A stretch of DNA of 64,000 nt. It comes from Candidatus Competibacteraceae bacterium (GTDB lineage: Bacteria; Pseudomonadota; Gammaproteobacteria; Competibacterales; Competibacteraceae). Below are positions 48,254-58,272 of this stretch, piece after piece (position 1 is the first letter of the stretch; every line of letters begins with the position of its first letter). The position numbers were made by a program, and so were the translations under genes. The DNA is taken from positions 1,054,001 through 1,118,000 of the forward strand of contig JADJPA010000001.1 of NCBI GenBank assembly GCA_016713505.1, in the 5' to 3' direction. The notes below the pieces were generated by a model that did not search any database, was not told the DNA's origin, and worked only from the letters and a program-made list of their open reading frames with translations.

Positions 48254-49122
48254 ACGATTTTTCCCGGCAACCCACCGCCGTTACCGTTATCGAACCGCCG
48301 TTGGTCCGTATCCTGTTGCTGGGTGTGGCGCTCGCCTTTCTGTCGCTGTTTTTGGTCGTGCCTCTGGCGGCGGTATTTTACGAAGCCTTGCGCAAGGGCA
48401 TCGGTGTCTACTGGGCCGCCATCACCGACCCCTACGCGCTCGACGCCATTCGCTTGACACTGTTGAGCGCCGCCTTCGCCGTGCCGCTGAACATGCTGTT
48501 CGGCGTCGCGGCGGCGTGGGCCATCGCCCGATTTGAGTTTCGCGGCAAGAGCGTGTTGGTGACCTTGATCGATCTGCCCTTCGCGGTATCGCCGATCATC
48601 GCCGGCCTCATCTATGTGCTGTTGTTCGGCGGTCAAGGCTGGCTCGGCCCTTGGTTGGTCGAGCGCGATATCAAGATCATCTTTGCCGTGCCCGGCATCG
48701 TGCTCGCCACGATCTTCGTCACCGTCCCTTTTATCGCCCGCGAACTGATCCCCTTGATGCAGGCGCAAGGCAGCGAAGAAGAAGAAGCGGCGCTGGTGCT
48801 CGGCGCCAGCGGCTGGGTGACGTTCTGGCGCATCACGCTTCCCAACATCAAATGGGGGTTGCTGTACGGCGTGGTGCTGTGCACGGCGCGGGCTTTGGGT
48901 GAGTTCGGCGCGGTGTCGGTCGTGTCCGGTCACATCCGCGGCTTGACCAATACCTTGCCGCTGCATGTCGAAATTCTCTACAACGAATACCAATTCGCCG
49001 CCGCTTTCGCCTGCGCTTCACTGTTGACGCTTTTTGCTCTCGTGATTCTGGCGATCAAGACCTTGATCGAGCACCATACCTTGCAAAAGCGGCGCCCCTC
49101 CGCGCCCGGAGAGACTGCATGA
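48250..49122 (+). CDS. cysW: Sulfate/thiosulfate ABC transporter permease CysW
   Basis: 290-aa permease, about six helices. LPFAVSPIIAGLIYVLLFGG, the EAA loop EEEEAALVLGASGWVTFWRI and ARALGEFGAVSVVSGHIRGL are CysW hallmarks. Its start overlaps the cysT stop and its stop overlaps the cysA start, each by 4 bp, so the three are translationally coupled. Confidence 0.94.
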   Translation: MNDFSRQPTAVTVIEPPLVRILLLGVALAFLSLFLVVPLAAVFYEALRKGIGVYWAAITDPYALDAIRLTLLSAAFAVPLNMLFGVAAAWAIARFEFRGKSVLVTLIDLPFAVSPIIAGLIYVLLFGGQGWLGPWLVERDIKIIFAVPGIVLATIFVTVPFIARELIPLMQAQGSEEEEAALVLGASGWVTFWRITLPNIKWGLLYGVVLCTARALGEFGAVSVVSGHIRGLTNTLPLHVEILYNEYQFAAAFACASLLTLFALVILAIKTLIEHHTLQKRRPSAPGETA

Positions 49123-50234
49123 GCATCGACATCCAAGGACTCCACAAGCGCTTCGGCAACTTCGTGGCGCTCGACAACATCAACCTGAACATTCCAGCCG
49201 GCCAACTGGTCGCCCTGCTCGGCCCGTCCGGCTGCGGCAAAACCACCCTGCTGCGGATCATCGCCGGCCTGGAAACCGCCGATCGGGGCCATATCTTCTT
49301 CAACGGCGAGGAGACCAGCGACCGGCATGTCCGCGACCGGCAAGTCGGCTTCGTGTTCCAGCATTACGCTCTGTTCCAGCACATGACGGTCTTTGAAAAT
49401 ATCGCCTTCGGCCTGCGGGTGCGGCCGCGCGCGCGCCGGCCCAGCGAGGCGCAAATCCGCGCCAAGGTGAATGAATTGCTCGGTTTGATCCAACTGGAAT
49501 GGCTGGCGGGCCGCTATCCCTCGCAACTCTCCGGCGGCCAGCGCCAGCGGATCGCGCTGGCCCGCGCGTTGGCGGTCGAACCGCAGGTGCTGTTGCTCGA
49601 CGAACCCTTCGGCGCGCTCGACACCAAGGTGCGCAAGGAATTGCGGCGCTGGTTGCGCCGGTTGCATGACGAGCTGCACGTCACCAGCGTGTTCGTCACC
49701 CACGATCAGGAAGAAGCGTTGGAGGTCGCCGACCAGATCGTGGTCATGGATCACGGCCATATCGAGCAAATCGGCACGCCGGAAGAAGTGTACGACGCGC
49801 CGGCCACGCCGTTCGTCTACCAATTTCTCGGCCACATCAATCTGTTCCACGGTCGGGCCCATGCCGGCTGGGTGCGGCTGGGCGGATTGCGCCTGCGGGC
49901 GCCTGAGTATCAAGACGCCAAGCAGGTTCCCGCCCTGGCCTACGTCAGGCCGCACGATATCGATCTGCTGCGGGAACCAGAAGACGGCGACACCACCTTG
50001 TCCGCCAAGATCAGCCGGGTTTCCATCCTCGGTTCGCTGGTCCGGCTGGAGCTGCGGCAGACGCCGGGCGATGAGACCGCCGAAGTGGAAATGACCCGCG
50101 AGCGTTATGCCGCCGATCCGCTGAAAGCCGGCGATCTGGTTTTCGTCAAACCCCGCCAGCTGCGGGTGTTCCTGCAAGATGAGGCGAACCCCGCGCCGCC
50201 GATGCACTGGAACGGTCACGGCGATGGGATTTGA
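49119..50234 (+). CDS. cysA: Sulfate/thiosulfate ABC transporter ATP-binding protein CysA
   Basis: 371 aa. Walker A is GPSGCGKTTLLRII near residue 34, Q-loop VFQHYALFQHMTVFENIAFG, signature LSGGQRQRIALARALAVEPQ, Walker B LLLDEPFGALDTKVRKELRR and switch VTHDQEEALEVADQI. The C-terminal ~120 residues form the TOBE-type regulatory domain. Last gene of cysTWA. It is followed tail to tail by the orphan binding-protein gene. Confidence 0.95.
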   Translation: MSIDIQGLHKRFGNFVALDNINLNIPAGQLVALLGPSGCGKTTLLRIIAGLETADRGHIFFNGEETSDRHVRDRQVGFVFQHYALFQHMTVFENIAFGLRVRPRARRPSEAQIRAKVNELLGLIQLEWLAGRYPSQLSGGQRQRIALARALAVEPQVLLLDEPFGALDTKVRKELRRWLRRLHDELHVTSVFVTHDQEEALEVADQIVVMDHGHIEQIGTPEEVYDAPATPFVYQFLGHINLFHGRAHAGWVRLGGLRLRAPEYQDAKQVPALAYVRPHDIDLLREPEDGDTTLSAKISRVSILGSLVRLELRQTPGDETAEVEMTRERYAADPLKAGDLVFVKPRQLRVFLQDEANPAPPMHWNGHGDGI

Positions 50235-50276
50235 CGGCGCCGGACGCTGCTTTAACGCGCTGGCGGCCGGGGACCG

Positions 50277-51560
50277 TCACTTCTGCAACAGTTTATGAAT
50301 CTGCTCCGCTGTCTTGGTCTTGAAAGCACCGTCTTCCAGCGCTTGCAGCTGGACCAAATCGGAACCTTGATTGTCGTTGCTAAAATCGAGCGGCAAGCCG
50401 CCCAGATCAAAGGCGCGGCCGCGCACCGCTTTGAGAAAATTTTCGCGGGTCAGCTCCCCTTTTACATTGCGCAGGATCGCCAGAAACAGCTTGCCGGCGA
50501 TATACCCTTCCAGGGAGATATTGCCGATATCGCCACCCAAGGCTTTACGGGCCTCCTCGACGATCGGCAACGAGGAGTCCAGGGGCGGCACGACCTGGGT
50601 CATGATCACCCCATCCTTGATATTGTGAACCGCCATTTCTTTGATAAAGCTGGGAATTTCTATCTGGGAAGTGATGCTGACCAGCCATTTTTCTCCCCTA
50701 TACCTCGAATATTGCACAAAGTTGGCGGTTGAAGCGTTGATGCCGCCCACGGTCAGCACCAGCCGGCATTGGGTGCCGGCGGTTTTTTCCCACTCCTTCA
50801 ACGATTGATAGCCCGCTCTGGCTTGAGTCAACTCGCTGCGTTTGTAAAACCCGACCGGGCCGATACCGTTCGGGTCGGACTGGTTTTCCGGCAACGCGAT
50901 GATCTGATCGAATTTTTTGATGATCCCTTCGATATTGGGTTGCTTCTCCAGCGCCGCCTTGACCGTCGCGAGGTTTTCCATGCCGCCCGCATCGCTGGGG
51001 AGATAAGCGCAGATTTGCTCGGGTTTGACCCCAGCGGCCAAGGCCGTCTCTATGACCCGGCTAGTTTCCTGGGCGAAGCTGGCCCGGAAATTGATGACAT
51101 CGCCGACACCGGGCCGCAAGTGAGCCGCTCCAAGCGGAAAACCGACCGCCGGAATCTGGTGTTGCGCAAGCAGCGGCATGACCGCCTTGGTGGTCGGCGT
51201 TCCGGTATTGCCCAGCATGACGAACACGCCTTGATCGATCAATTTCTTGGCCGCCTCCAGGGCGAAGGGCGGCTGAAAGGAGTCGTTGAGCACGATAAAT
51301 TCTATGCTTCGCCCCTGAATCTTCTCATTTTTAAGGGCGGCTTCAACGCCGGCTTTCATCGCTTGGCCGCGCGCGCTGGACGCACCCTGTAAATCCATGA
51401 TACCGCCGACCCGCAAAGCGGTAGGCGTAATACCGGGTTCTTGGGCATGGAGTTGGCTCGACGCACTCGCTAGCAGAGTTAAGGCGAGTAATAAGCCCGT
51501 GCCGAGCCGATGCCGCCGGTCGAGTTGATTCTTCCAGGCTGGTTGAGCGCTTGCTATCAT
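50277..51560 (-). CDS. Orphan periplasmic binding protein, branched-chain amino-acid type
   Basis: 427 aa with a signal peptide (GTGLLLALTLLASASSQLHA, then QEPGITPTALRVGG). It is a type I periplasmic-binding fold: GGIMDLQGASSARGQAMKAG, LNDSFQPPFALEAAKKLIDQ, VFVMLGNTGTPTTKAVMPLL and SLEGYIAGKLFLAILRNVKG. No liv-type permease or ATPase is near, so it either feeds a distant transporter (for example LivHMGF at 14-18 kb) or serves as a receptor. It is tail to tail with cysA but unrelated to sulfate uptake by fold. Ligand unknown. Confidence 0.82.
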   Translation of the reverse strand: MIASAQPAWKNQLDRRHRLGTGLLLALTLLASASSQLHAQEPGITPTALRVGGIMDLQGASSARGQAMKAGVEAALKNEKIQGRSIEFIVLNDSFQPPFALEAAKKLIDQGVFVMLGNTGTPTTKAVMPLLAQHQIPAVGFPLGAAHLRPGVGDVINFRASFAQETSRVIETALAAGVKPEQICAYLPSDAGGMENLATVKAALEKQPNIEGIIKKFDQIIALPENQSDPNGIGPVGFYKRSELTQARAGYQSLKEWEKTAGTQCRLVLTVGGINASTANFVQYSRYRGEKWLVSITSQIEIPSFIKEMAVHNIKDGVIMTQVVPPLDSSLPIVEEARKALGGDIGNISLEGYIAGKLFLAILRNVKGELTRENFLKAVRGRAFDLGGLPLDFSNDNQGSDLVQLQALEDGAFKTKTAEQIHKLLQK

Positions 51561-51743
51561 AACTTGATACCCCCCTGATTTTTAGACCTTTAAACTCACT
51601 CAATGTCTAGCATCATGAGATTTTAAGCCCGCGCCATGAGGGACTGTTGTTACCCCATGCCTCAATAAGAATAGTTGATTTTAACATCCGGTTTACAGCA
51701 TTGAGATCGATTGCGTTTGGCCCCACGTTCGAGGCACTGTTCC

Positions 51744-52115
51744 ATGGACCTGCTCGACCAGATCGCTGAAGCCCGGATTCAGAAAGCCATCGAAGGGGGT
51801 GAATTGCGCGGCCTGCCCGGCGAAGCTAAACCCCTGTAATTGGACGATGACTCAGCCGTTCCTGAAGCATTGCGCGCCGCTTACCGCATCCTCAAGAACG
51901 CTGGCTTTCTGCCGTCGGAATTGCAATTGCGCAAAGACGCGCGGGAGGCCGAACAGCTTTTGCGGCAGCTGCCGGAAAGCGAGCGCAGCCGGGCGCGCGC
52001 CCGGCTCGAATTGTTGCAGTTGCGGCTTTTGGCCAGCCGCCGCCAGCCGCTCAATCTGCTGCTGGAAGATCGCTACCGCCAGCGCCTGCTGGAACGGTTG
52101 GATTCCAGCGCTTGA
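51744..52115 (+). pseudogene. DUF1992 (DnaJ homologue subfamily C member 28-type) gene with an in-frame stop
   Basis: From ATG 51744 the frame reads MDLLDQIAEARIQKAIEGGE, then LRGLPGEAKPL, then TAA at 51837-51839. It continues in the same frame with LDDDSAVPEALRAAYRILKN, AGFLPSELQLRKDAREAEQL to a stop at 52115. The family normally has GKPL-x-LDDD here, and CAA to TAA is one base. So a nonsense mutation, or a base-call error, splits a 123-codon gene. TTG at 51840 directly after the stop could allow re-initiation. Function of the family is unknown. Confidence 0.75.
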
Positions 52116-52143
52116 GTCTTCCTTTTGATTTAGTTAATGAGAT

Positions 52144-52155
52144 GATGGTATAAAA
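52144..52155 (+). repeat. Ter-like repeat copy F (GATGRTATAANA)
   Basis: GATGGTATAAAA, preceded by ATGA. It lies in the 53-bp gap between two convergent genes (DUF1992 and DUF2058), so no gene downstream could use it as a promoter. Confidence 0.68.
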
Positions 52156-52168
52156 TGGCTTTATTGGC

Positions 52169-52705
52169 TCACCAATCGCCCCAGTCGTCTTCGCTCTCTT
52201 CGCCGCTGCTTTCGGGATACAGCAGCACGACCCGTTCCGGCGCGAACTCAGCGACCTTCAATGCCGTTTCGCGTGGAACCAGCGGAAAATCGAACTCGCT
52301 GCGATCTCCGCGCAAAATCGCCATGCGACCCAGCGCCAGCGCCTTGCGCTGGGCGGACGTGACCCGGATCGAGCGGATGAGCCGGCCCTCCTGAAAGTTG
52401 TAGAGCAGTTCGGCTTCGCGATCGTTCAACCGGTGACTGTCGATCAATTGTCGGGCGCGGGCGGTTTGTTCCCGGCGTTGCCTTTCCGCCTCTCGCTGCC
52501 GATTCAATTGCCGGTCCTGCTCGCGCTTGCGGGCGATCTCGGCTTCGGTTCGCCGCTGTGCGTCCGCCTGCCGCGCCCCATCTTCAGCCGCCAGCGTCTT
52601 GCTCTTTTTCAGTTGGTGCCCCTGCTTGCGCGTTTCGGCTTCCAGCTTTTTGGCTTTGTCCGACGGCACCAGTCCGGCTTTCAGTAATTCATCCCGCAAC
52701 GACAT
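52169..52705 (-). CDS. DUF2058 family nucleoprotein/polysome-associated protein
   Basis: 178 aa from the ATG at 52705 (MSLRDELLKAGLVPSDKAKK), which follows a GGGAGGGGG ribosome-binding site; a GTG two codons upstream is an alternative. A conserved N-terminus is followed by a charged helical middle (AEIARKREQDRQLNRQREAE, likely coiled coil, RNA- or ribosome-binding type) and a C-terminal domain (LLYNFQEGRLIRSIRV, RMAILRGDRSEFDFPLV). It belongs to the gammaproteobacterial DUF2058/YaiL group. Specific function unknown. Confidence 0.85.
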   Translation of the reverse strand: MSLRDELLKAGLVPSDKAKKLEAETRKQGHQLKKSKTLAAEDGARQADAQRRTEAEIARKREQDRQLNRQREAERQRREQTARARQLIDSHRLNDREAELLYNFQEGRLIRSIRVTSAQRKALALGRMAILRGDRSEFDFPLVPRETALKVAEFAPERVVLLYPESSGEESEDDWGDW

Positions 52706-52722
52706 GCTCACCCCCTCCCGCT

Positions 52723-53961
52723 TCAGTACAGAATTCGGGTCCGAATCGTGCCGGCCACCTCGCCCAGCCGCTTTTTGAGTTGCCGCGTTTCGGCGCGTCC
52801 ATCGGTGTCCACGTCCATCACGACGTAGCCGATCCGGGGATTGGTCTGCAAGTATTGGCCGGCGACGTTGATGGCCAATTCCGAAAAGATGGCATTGAGT
52901 TCCGATAACACACCCGGTTGATTGCGGTGGATGTGCAGCAAGCGGTGCTTGCCGGGGTGTTCGGGCAGCGCCACTTCCGGGAAATTGACCGAGCTGAGCG
53001 TCGAACCGTTGTTGCTGTATTTCAGCAGCTTGCCCGCCACTTCCAGGCCGATGTTCTGCTGCGCTTCCTCGGTGCTGCCACCGACGTGTGGGGTCAGGAG
53101 CACGTTGTCGAAACGCCGCAGCGGGGAAATGAATTCCTCGTCGTTACCTTTCGGCTCCGTCGGAAACACATCGAGCGCCGAACCCGCCAAATGTTTGGAT
53201 TCCAGCGCCTCGACCAGCGCATCGACATCCACCACCGTGCCGCGCGCGGCGTTGATGAGATGGCCGCCGGCTTTCATCCGCGCCAGTTGTTCGGTCCCGA
53301 TCATCCGGTAGGTTTGCGGCGTTTCCGGGACGTGCAAAGTCACCACATCGGCGGTTTCCAGCAGCCGATCGAGCGACGGCAACGCTTTGGCGTTGCCTAG
53401 CGTCAGCTTGGTTTCGATATCGTAGTACACGACCCGCATCCCCAACCCTTCAGCCAACAACCCGACCTGCGTGCCGATGTGGCCGTAGCCGACGATCCCC
53501 AGGCATTTGCCCCGGACCTCGTGGGAACCGGTGGCGGTCTTGATCCAGCCGCCGCGATGGACCGCCGCGCTGCGCTGGGGAATGCCCCGCAACAGTAGGA
53601 TGATCTCCGCCAGTACCAACTCCGCCACGCTGCGGGTGTTGGAAAACGGCGCGTTGAACACCGGTATCCCTCGCCCCTGCGCGGCGTCGAGATCGACTTG
53701 ATTGGTGCCGATGCAAAAACAACCGACCCCCATCAACCGGGGGGCGCGCTCGAACACCTGGGCGGTCAGTTGGGTCGCGGAACGGATCCCGACGACATAG
53801 GTATCGCCGATTGCATCCAATAGCTTCGCTTCGGGCAAAGCCTTCGGATGCGACTCGATGGTGCTATAACCATCTGCTCGAAACGCCTCCACGGCACTGG
53901 GGTGAATGCCTTCCAGCAGGAGAATTTTGATCTTGCTCTTGTCGAGAGAGGTCTTGCTCAT
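52723..53961 (-). CDS. serA: D-3-phosphoglycerate dehydrogenase
   Basis: 412-aa first enzyme of serine synthesis, the E. coli-type length with a C-terminal ACT domain. It begins MSKTSLDKSKIKILLLEGIH. The NAD fold is KCLGIVGYGHIGTQVGLLAE, the substrate region GCFCIGTNQVDLDAAQGRGI, the catalytic region NAARGTVVDVDALVEALESK and LTPHVGGSTEEAQQNIGLEV. The ACT domain from about 340 has HRNQPGVLSELNAIFSELAI and is the serine-inhibition site in relatives. It is divergent to the FAD dehydrogenase gene at 54,060; the two functions are coupled in other bacteria. Confidence 0.96.
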   Translation of the reverse strand: MSKTSLDKSKIKILLLEGIHPSAVEAFRADGYSTIESHPKALPEAKLLDAIGDTYVVGIRSATQLTAQVFERAPRLMGVGCFCIGTNQVDLDAAQGRGIPVFNAPFSNTRSVAELVLAEIILLLRGIPQRSAAVHRGGWIKTATGSHEVRGKCLGIVGYGHIGTQVGLLAEGLGMRVVYYDIETKLTLGNAKALPSLDRLLETADVVTLHVPETPQTYRMIGTEQLARMKAGGHLINAARGTVVDVDALVEALESKHLAGSALDVFPTEPKGNDEEFISPLRRFDNVLLTPHVGGSTEEAQQNIGLEVAGKLLKYSNNGSTLSSVNFPEVALPEHPGKHRLLHIHRNQPGVLSELNAIFSELAINVAGQYLQTNPRIGYVVMDVDTDGRAETRQLKKRLGEVAGTIRTRILY

Positions 53962-54059
53962 GGGTGCGTCCGATTCGCCGGTGATAGAATGCGGTTATTA
54001 TCCCTCCGGCCAAGACTGGCAACCATCTCTTTCTCCCGCCGCCACCATCGCCGCCGACC

Positions 54060-55469
<1,410 letters not shown>

Positions 55470-55580
55470 GCGCTGCTGGCACCGCCGAACTCAGGTAAAA
55501 ACGCTGCGTCACCTTACATTCAGGTCGGTTTTGCTCCGCAGCCTCGGAATCTTGCACCACCACCGTAGGAATGGCTGATA

Positions 55581-55611
55581 CAGAGGCCCCCGACACAGCC
55601 GGGGACCTCTG
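55581..55611. terminator. Bidirectional hairpin between convergent genes
   Basis: Inverted repeat CAGAGGCCCCCG (55581-55592) / CGGGGACCTCTG (55600-55611), 11 of 12 pairs, 7-nt loop. It lies between the FAD dehydrogenase (plus) and the OmpA-type gene (minus), a position expected for a shared terminator. No U-tract. Confidence 0.6.
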
Positions 55612-55632
55612 GCGTCACGGATTACAGGATCG

Positions 55633-56898
55633 CTATTTAGCCGTCACCCGAATATCGACCCGGCGGTTCTTTTGCCGGCCCTGATCGGTCGCGTTATCCG
55701 CCACCGGATGCTGTTCGCCATAGCCTTCAGCGTCCATGCGGTTGGCGCTGATGCCCATATTGACCAACTCTTGCAGGGTCGCTTTGGCCCGTTCCCCGGA
55801 AATCCTGAGATTGGTCTGGGGGTCGCCCACGTTGTCGGTGTAGCCGCCGACCTTGATCGTGACCGCTGGATAGGCTTTAAGCACGGCGGCGATCTGCTTC
55901 AACCGCTCCTGGGATGACGCCTTGAGCTTGGCGCTGCCGGTTTCGAATTCAAGGCCATCAAAGGTAAACCAGGTCTTGTCGTCAACCGCTTTCGTGGGAT
56001 CTTCGATAAAGGCGACCAGCCTTTGCTCGACACTGCCCGGAAGCACCCTAAGCTTTACATTGTCGCGTAAGACCAACTCCACCGGTTGCGCGGCGGAAGC
56101 CACGACTTCCTGTCTGGGCGCGGCTGGCGCGGCTGGCGCGGCTGGCGCCGTTCCACTAACGGCGGGCGTCCGGGTCGCCGTAGTATCAACTCTATCGCAG
56201 CCCCGCATGAGCAAGAAACCCAGGACCAGCAAGCCCAGCAGCAACAGCAACCAATACCAAGGAAAACCAGAACGCTCGGATTGTGGCGCATCCGCAATGA
56301 TCGCCGGACCGGCCGGCCGGGCCTCATGAGGCGCTACTTTTGCGGCACCGGCAGCCGGCCCGCCCTGCCAGCCCAGTAGGGAGAGCAGACCGTCGGGCGC
56401 GCTCTTTTCGAGAAAACTCCGTTGGCTGTCGAGATAACCACGCAGGCTCGAAGCATCCACGTTGCCGCCGAATTGGCGTTTGATGAAACTGAGCACCGTG
56501 GGCGCGATCAGGCTCAGCAAGGACAAAGCCGAACTTTGGCCGATTCCGCTCGAACTGGAGACCCAGCGGGCCAAGCCGTCGGTTCGCTCTCCAAACAGCG
56601 AACTCAACAGCGCTTTGCCTTGATCGATGAGCCCTGTGGAAGCACCGGCCTGTCGCATAGAAGCCGTAAGATGGGCCAAGCCATCGTCATTGAACCTGGC
56701 CTCGTTGAGAACGTTGGCGAGCGCGGTTGTGCCGTCTGGCGCGGCGCTACGCTGAATCAGTCCCGCCAGGGTCGCCTCCCCGACACGCTGGGTCGCGGTC
56801 CGAGTTGCGGCGGGTTGTTCGCCCAGCAACGTACTGAGCGATTCAATTAACTCATCACCGAATTCCGCTTTGAACAGGTCCAGCAAATTGGTCACCAT
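55633..56898 (-). CDS. DUF937 and OmpA-like peptidoglycan-binding domain protein
   Basis: 421 aa. Residues ~1-150 are a DUF937-type helical region (NLLDLFKAEFGDELIESLST, SLLSLIAPTVLSFIKRQFGG). Next comes a low-complexity linker and a single transmembrane segment near 205 (YWLLLLLGLLVLGFLLMRGC), an Ala-Pro spacer, then an OmpA-C/MotB domain from ~300 (LEFETGSAKLKASSQERLKQ, GYTDNVGDPQTNLRISGERA, AEGYGEQHPVADNATDQGRQ). So a cytoplasmic DUF937 module is tethered through the inner membrane to the cell wall. There is no cleavable signal peptide. Function unknown. Confidence 0.85.
   Translation of the reverse strand: MVTNLLDLFKAEFGDELIESLSTLLGEQPAATRTATQRVGEATLAGLIQRSAAPDGTTALANVLNEARFNDDGLAHLTASMRQAGASTGLIDQGKALLSSLFGERTDGLARWVSSSSGIGQSSALSLLSLIAPTVLSFIKRQFGGNVDASSLRGYLDSQRSFLEKSAPDGLLSLLGWQGGPAAGAAKVAPHEARPAGPAIIADAPQSERSGFPWYWLLLLLGLLVLGFLLMRGCDRVDTTATRTPAVSGTAPAAPAAPAAPRQEVVASAAQPVELVLRDNVKLRVLPGSVEQRLVAFIEDPTKAVDDKTWFTFDGLEFETGSAKLKASSQERLKQIAAVLKAYPAVTIKVGGYTDNVGDPQTNLRISGERAKATLQELVNMGISANRMDAEGYGEQHPVADNATDQGRQKNRRVDIRVTAK
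56117..56149. repeat. 9-bp tandem repeat coding for Ala-Pro spacer
   Basis: About 3.5 copies of GGCGCGGCT on the plus strand, encoding AAPAAPAAP on the minus strand between the transmembrane helix and the OmpA domain. Such repeats can vary in copy number between strains. Confidence 0.65.
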
Positions 56899-57076
56899 GA
56901 AGATTCTCCTGTTGATACGGTGAGCCGGGCAAAATAAGTGCCCATGAGCGTTAGTTATTTTGGTTAAACAGTCAAGGTCGTTGCTTTGTCCGCCATCGCA
57001 AGCTGAAAGTTCCTAGTTCATAACGGGCGGGCTAGGGCACGGCAGCGGCGAGCACGGACCGCCGCGGTCGCACCCA

Positions 57077-58060
57077 TCACTGCGGGGAGGATCGCTCTTC
57101 CACTCCGAACACTCGCGCCCGCTCCAACACCGCCGTAGCCCAGCGCCAGTGGGTGGCCGGCTCGCAGAAGGAATCGTTGCGCCGGAACACCGCCGCCGCG
57201 TCGGGCGCCAGCACGGCCCCGGCCGTTTCGTAATCGTCGAGCGCCACCCGATAGAGCGCCTCGATCACCGGGATTTGCGCGGGATGAATGGCGGTCTTGC
57301 CGATCAAGCCATGCTGCAAGTCGGCCGCGACCTCTCGCGCCAGCACCTGCGGCGTGTCGAGATAATCGAATACCGGCGCGCTCAACGGATAGCCCGCCGG
57401 ATGAAAGATCCGCACCAGATCGGCGATGGTGTCGCGCAAGGGAGTGTCATACACCGTCGCGCCCCGCCCGCGCCGGATGCCGAGCAGGTTCAACAAGTCA
57501 TTCCCTCCGATCCGCAGGCACAATATCCGCTCCTTCAACCCGCAATTTTCCAGCCGATCCCGCACCCGCTCCATCTTGCGGTGCTCGAAGGTTTCGACGG
57601 TTTCCAGAATCGGCAGCAAATAATGGCCGTTGCGCGCGTCCCACACCCGCAACCACTCGTCCAAATTATGCGGCCCGAATTTGGGCAGCGCGAAGCCCTG
57701 AATCCGTTCGATCCCGTCCAATTGCAACAACCGCCATAACACCGTCGGATTGCGCGGGCGGATGAAGCGCAACAGCGAGGAGGTTTCCAACGCCGGCAAC
57801 AAGGCCGCCACGTTGTCGAGCGCCCGTTCCAGATCCCGCCCATGCACGGAATCCTCGGTGCAAAAAATCACCGAACGCAAGCCGGGCAACTTCAGCCCGT
57901 TGGCGATGGCCGCCAGATCCGGCCGGGTCGCTGGGATATACAACGACGCGCCCAATTGCATCGCCGAAAGGGCCGGCGAGGCTTGGCGCGGTCCGGTGTC
58001 GCCCTCGCGCGCTGGCTCCCCGCGTGGCGTAATGCAAAAATCAACGGAGACGGCGCTCAT
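57077..58060 (-). CDS. HpcH/HpaI (citrate-lyase-beta-like) C-C lyase of a TerD-associated module
   Basis: 327 aa. TIM-barrel lyase with LGASLYIPATRPDLAAIANG, VIFCTEDSVHGRDLERALDN (acidic metal-site residues), LLRFIRPRNPTVLWRLLQLD, IQGFALPKFG, YLLPILETVETF and a C-terminal GKTAIHPAQIPVIEALYRV. It resembles CitE/malyl-CoA lyases but matches best the C-C bond lyases of tellurite-resistance-linked clusters, and its neighbours (StiP/PELOTA, HAD, PRTase-TRSP, ATP-grasp) are the companions of that family. The AIM24 gene on the other strand separates it from them. Substrate unknown. Confidence 0.8.
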   Translation of the reverse strand: MSAVSVDFCITPRGEPAREGDTGPRQASPALSAMQLGASLYIPATRPDLAAIANGLKLPGLRSVIFCTEDSVHGRDLERALDNVAALLPALETSSLLRFIRPRNPTVLWRLLQLDGIERIQGFALPKFGPHNLDEWLRVWDARNGHYLLPILETVETFEHRKMERVRDRLENCGLKERILCLRIGGNDLLNLLGIRRGRGATVYDTPLRDTIADLVRIFHPAGYPLSAPVFDYLDTPQVLAREVAADLQHGLIGKTAIHPAQIPVIEALYRVALDDYETAGAVLAPDAAAVFRRNDSFCEPATHWRWATAVLERARVFGVEERSSPQ

Positions 58061-58272
58061 CCGCTTTTAAGACGCCACGGCATCGAATGCCGCTGGCACC
58101 GCCGCGCGTCTCCCCTTTTACGCTTGAAAACTCTCATGTTTCAGCTCATTTTACCGTTGCTTGCCGGTCAATTATCGATTATCCAATAAAGTTATGCCGA
58201 ACTTGTTACGCTCGGAACCTGAAAGCACGCTTTTCCATCCACGCAACGGCACATGATCGGACGAGGTACTTC

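Noticed and set aside
53850..53885. GATGGT...ACCATC inverted repeat resembling the Ter-like motif
   Set aside because: It is inside the serA coding region and does not match GATGRTATAANA.
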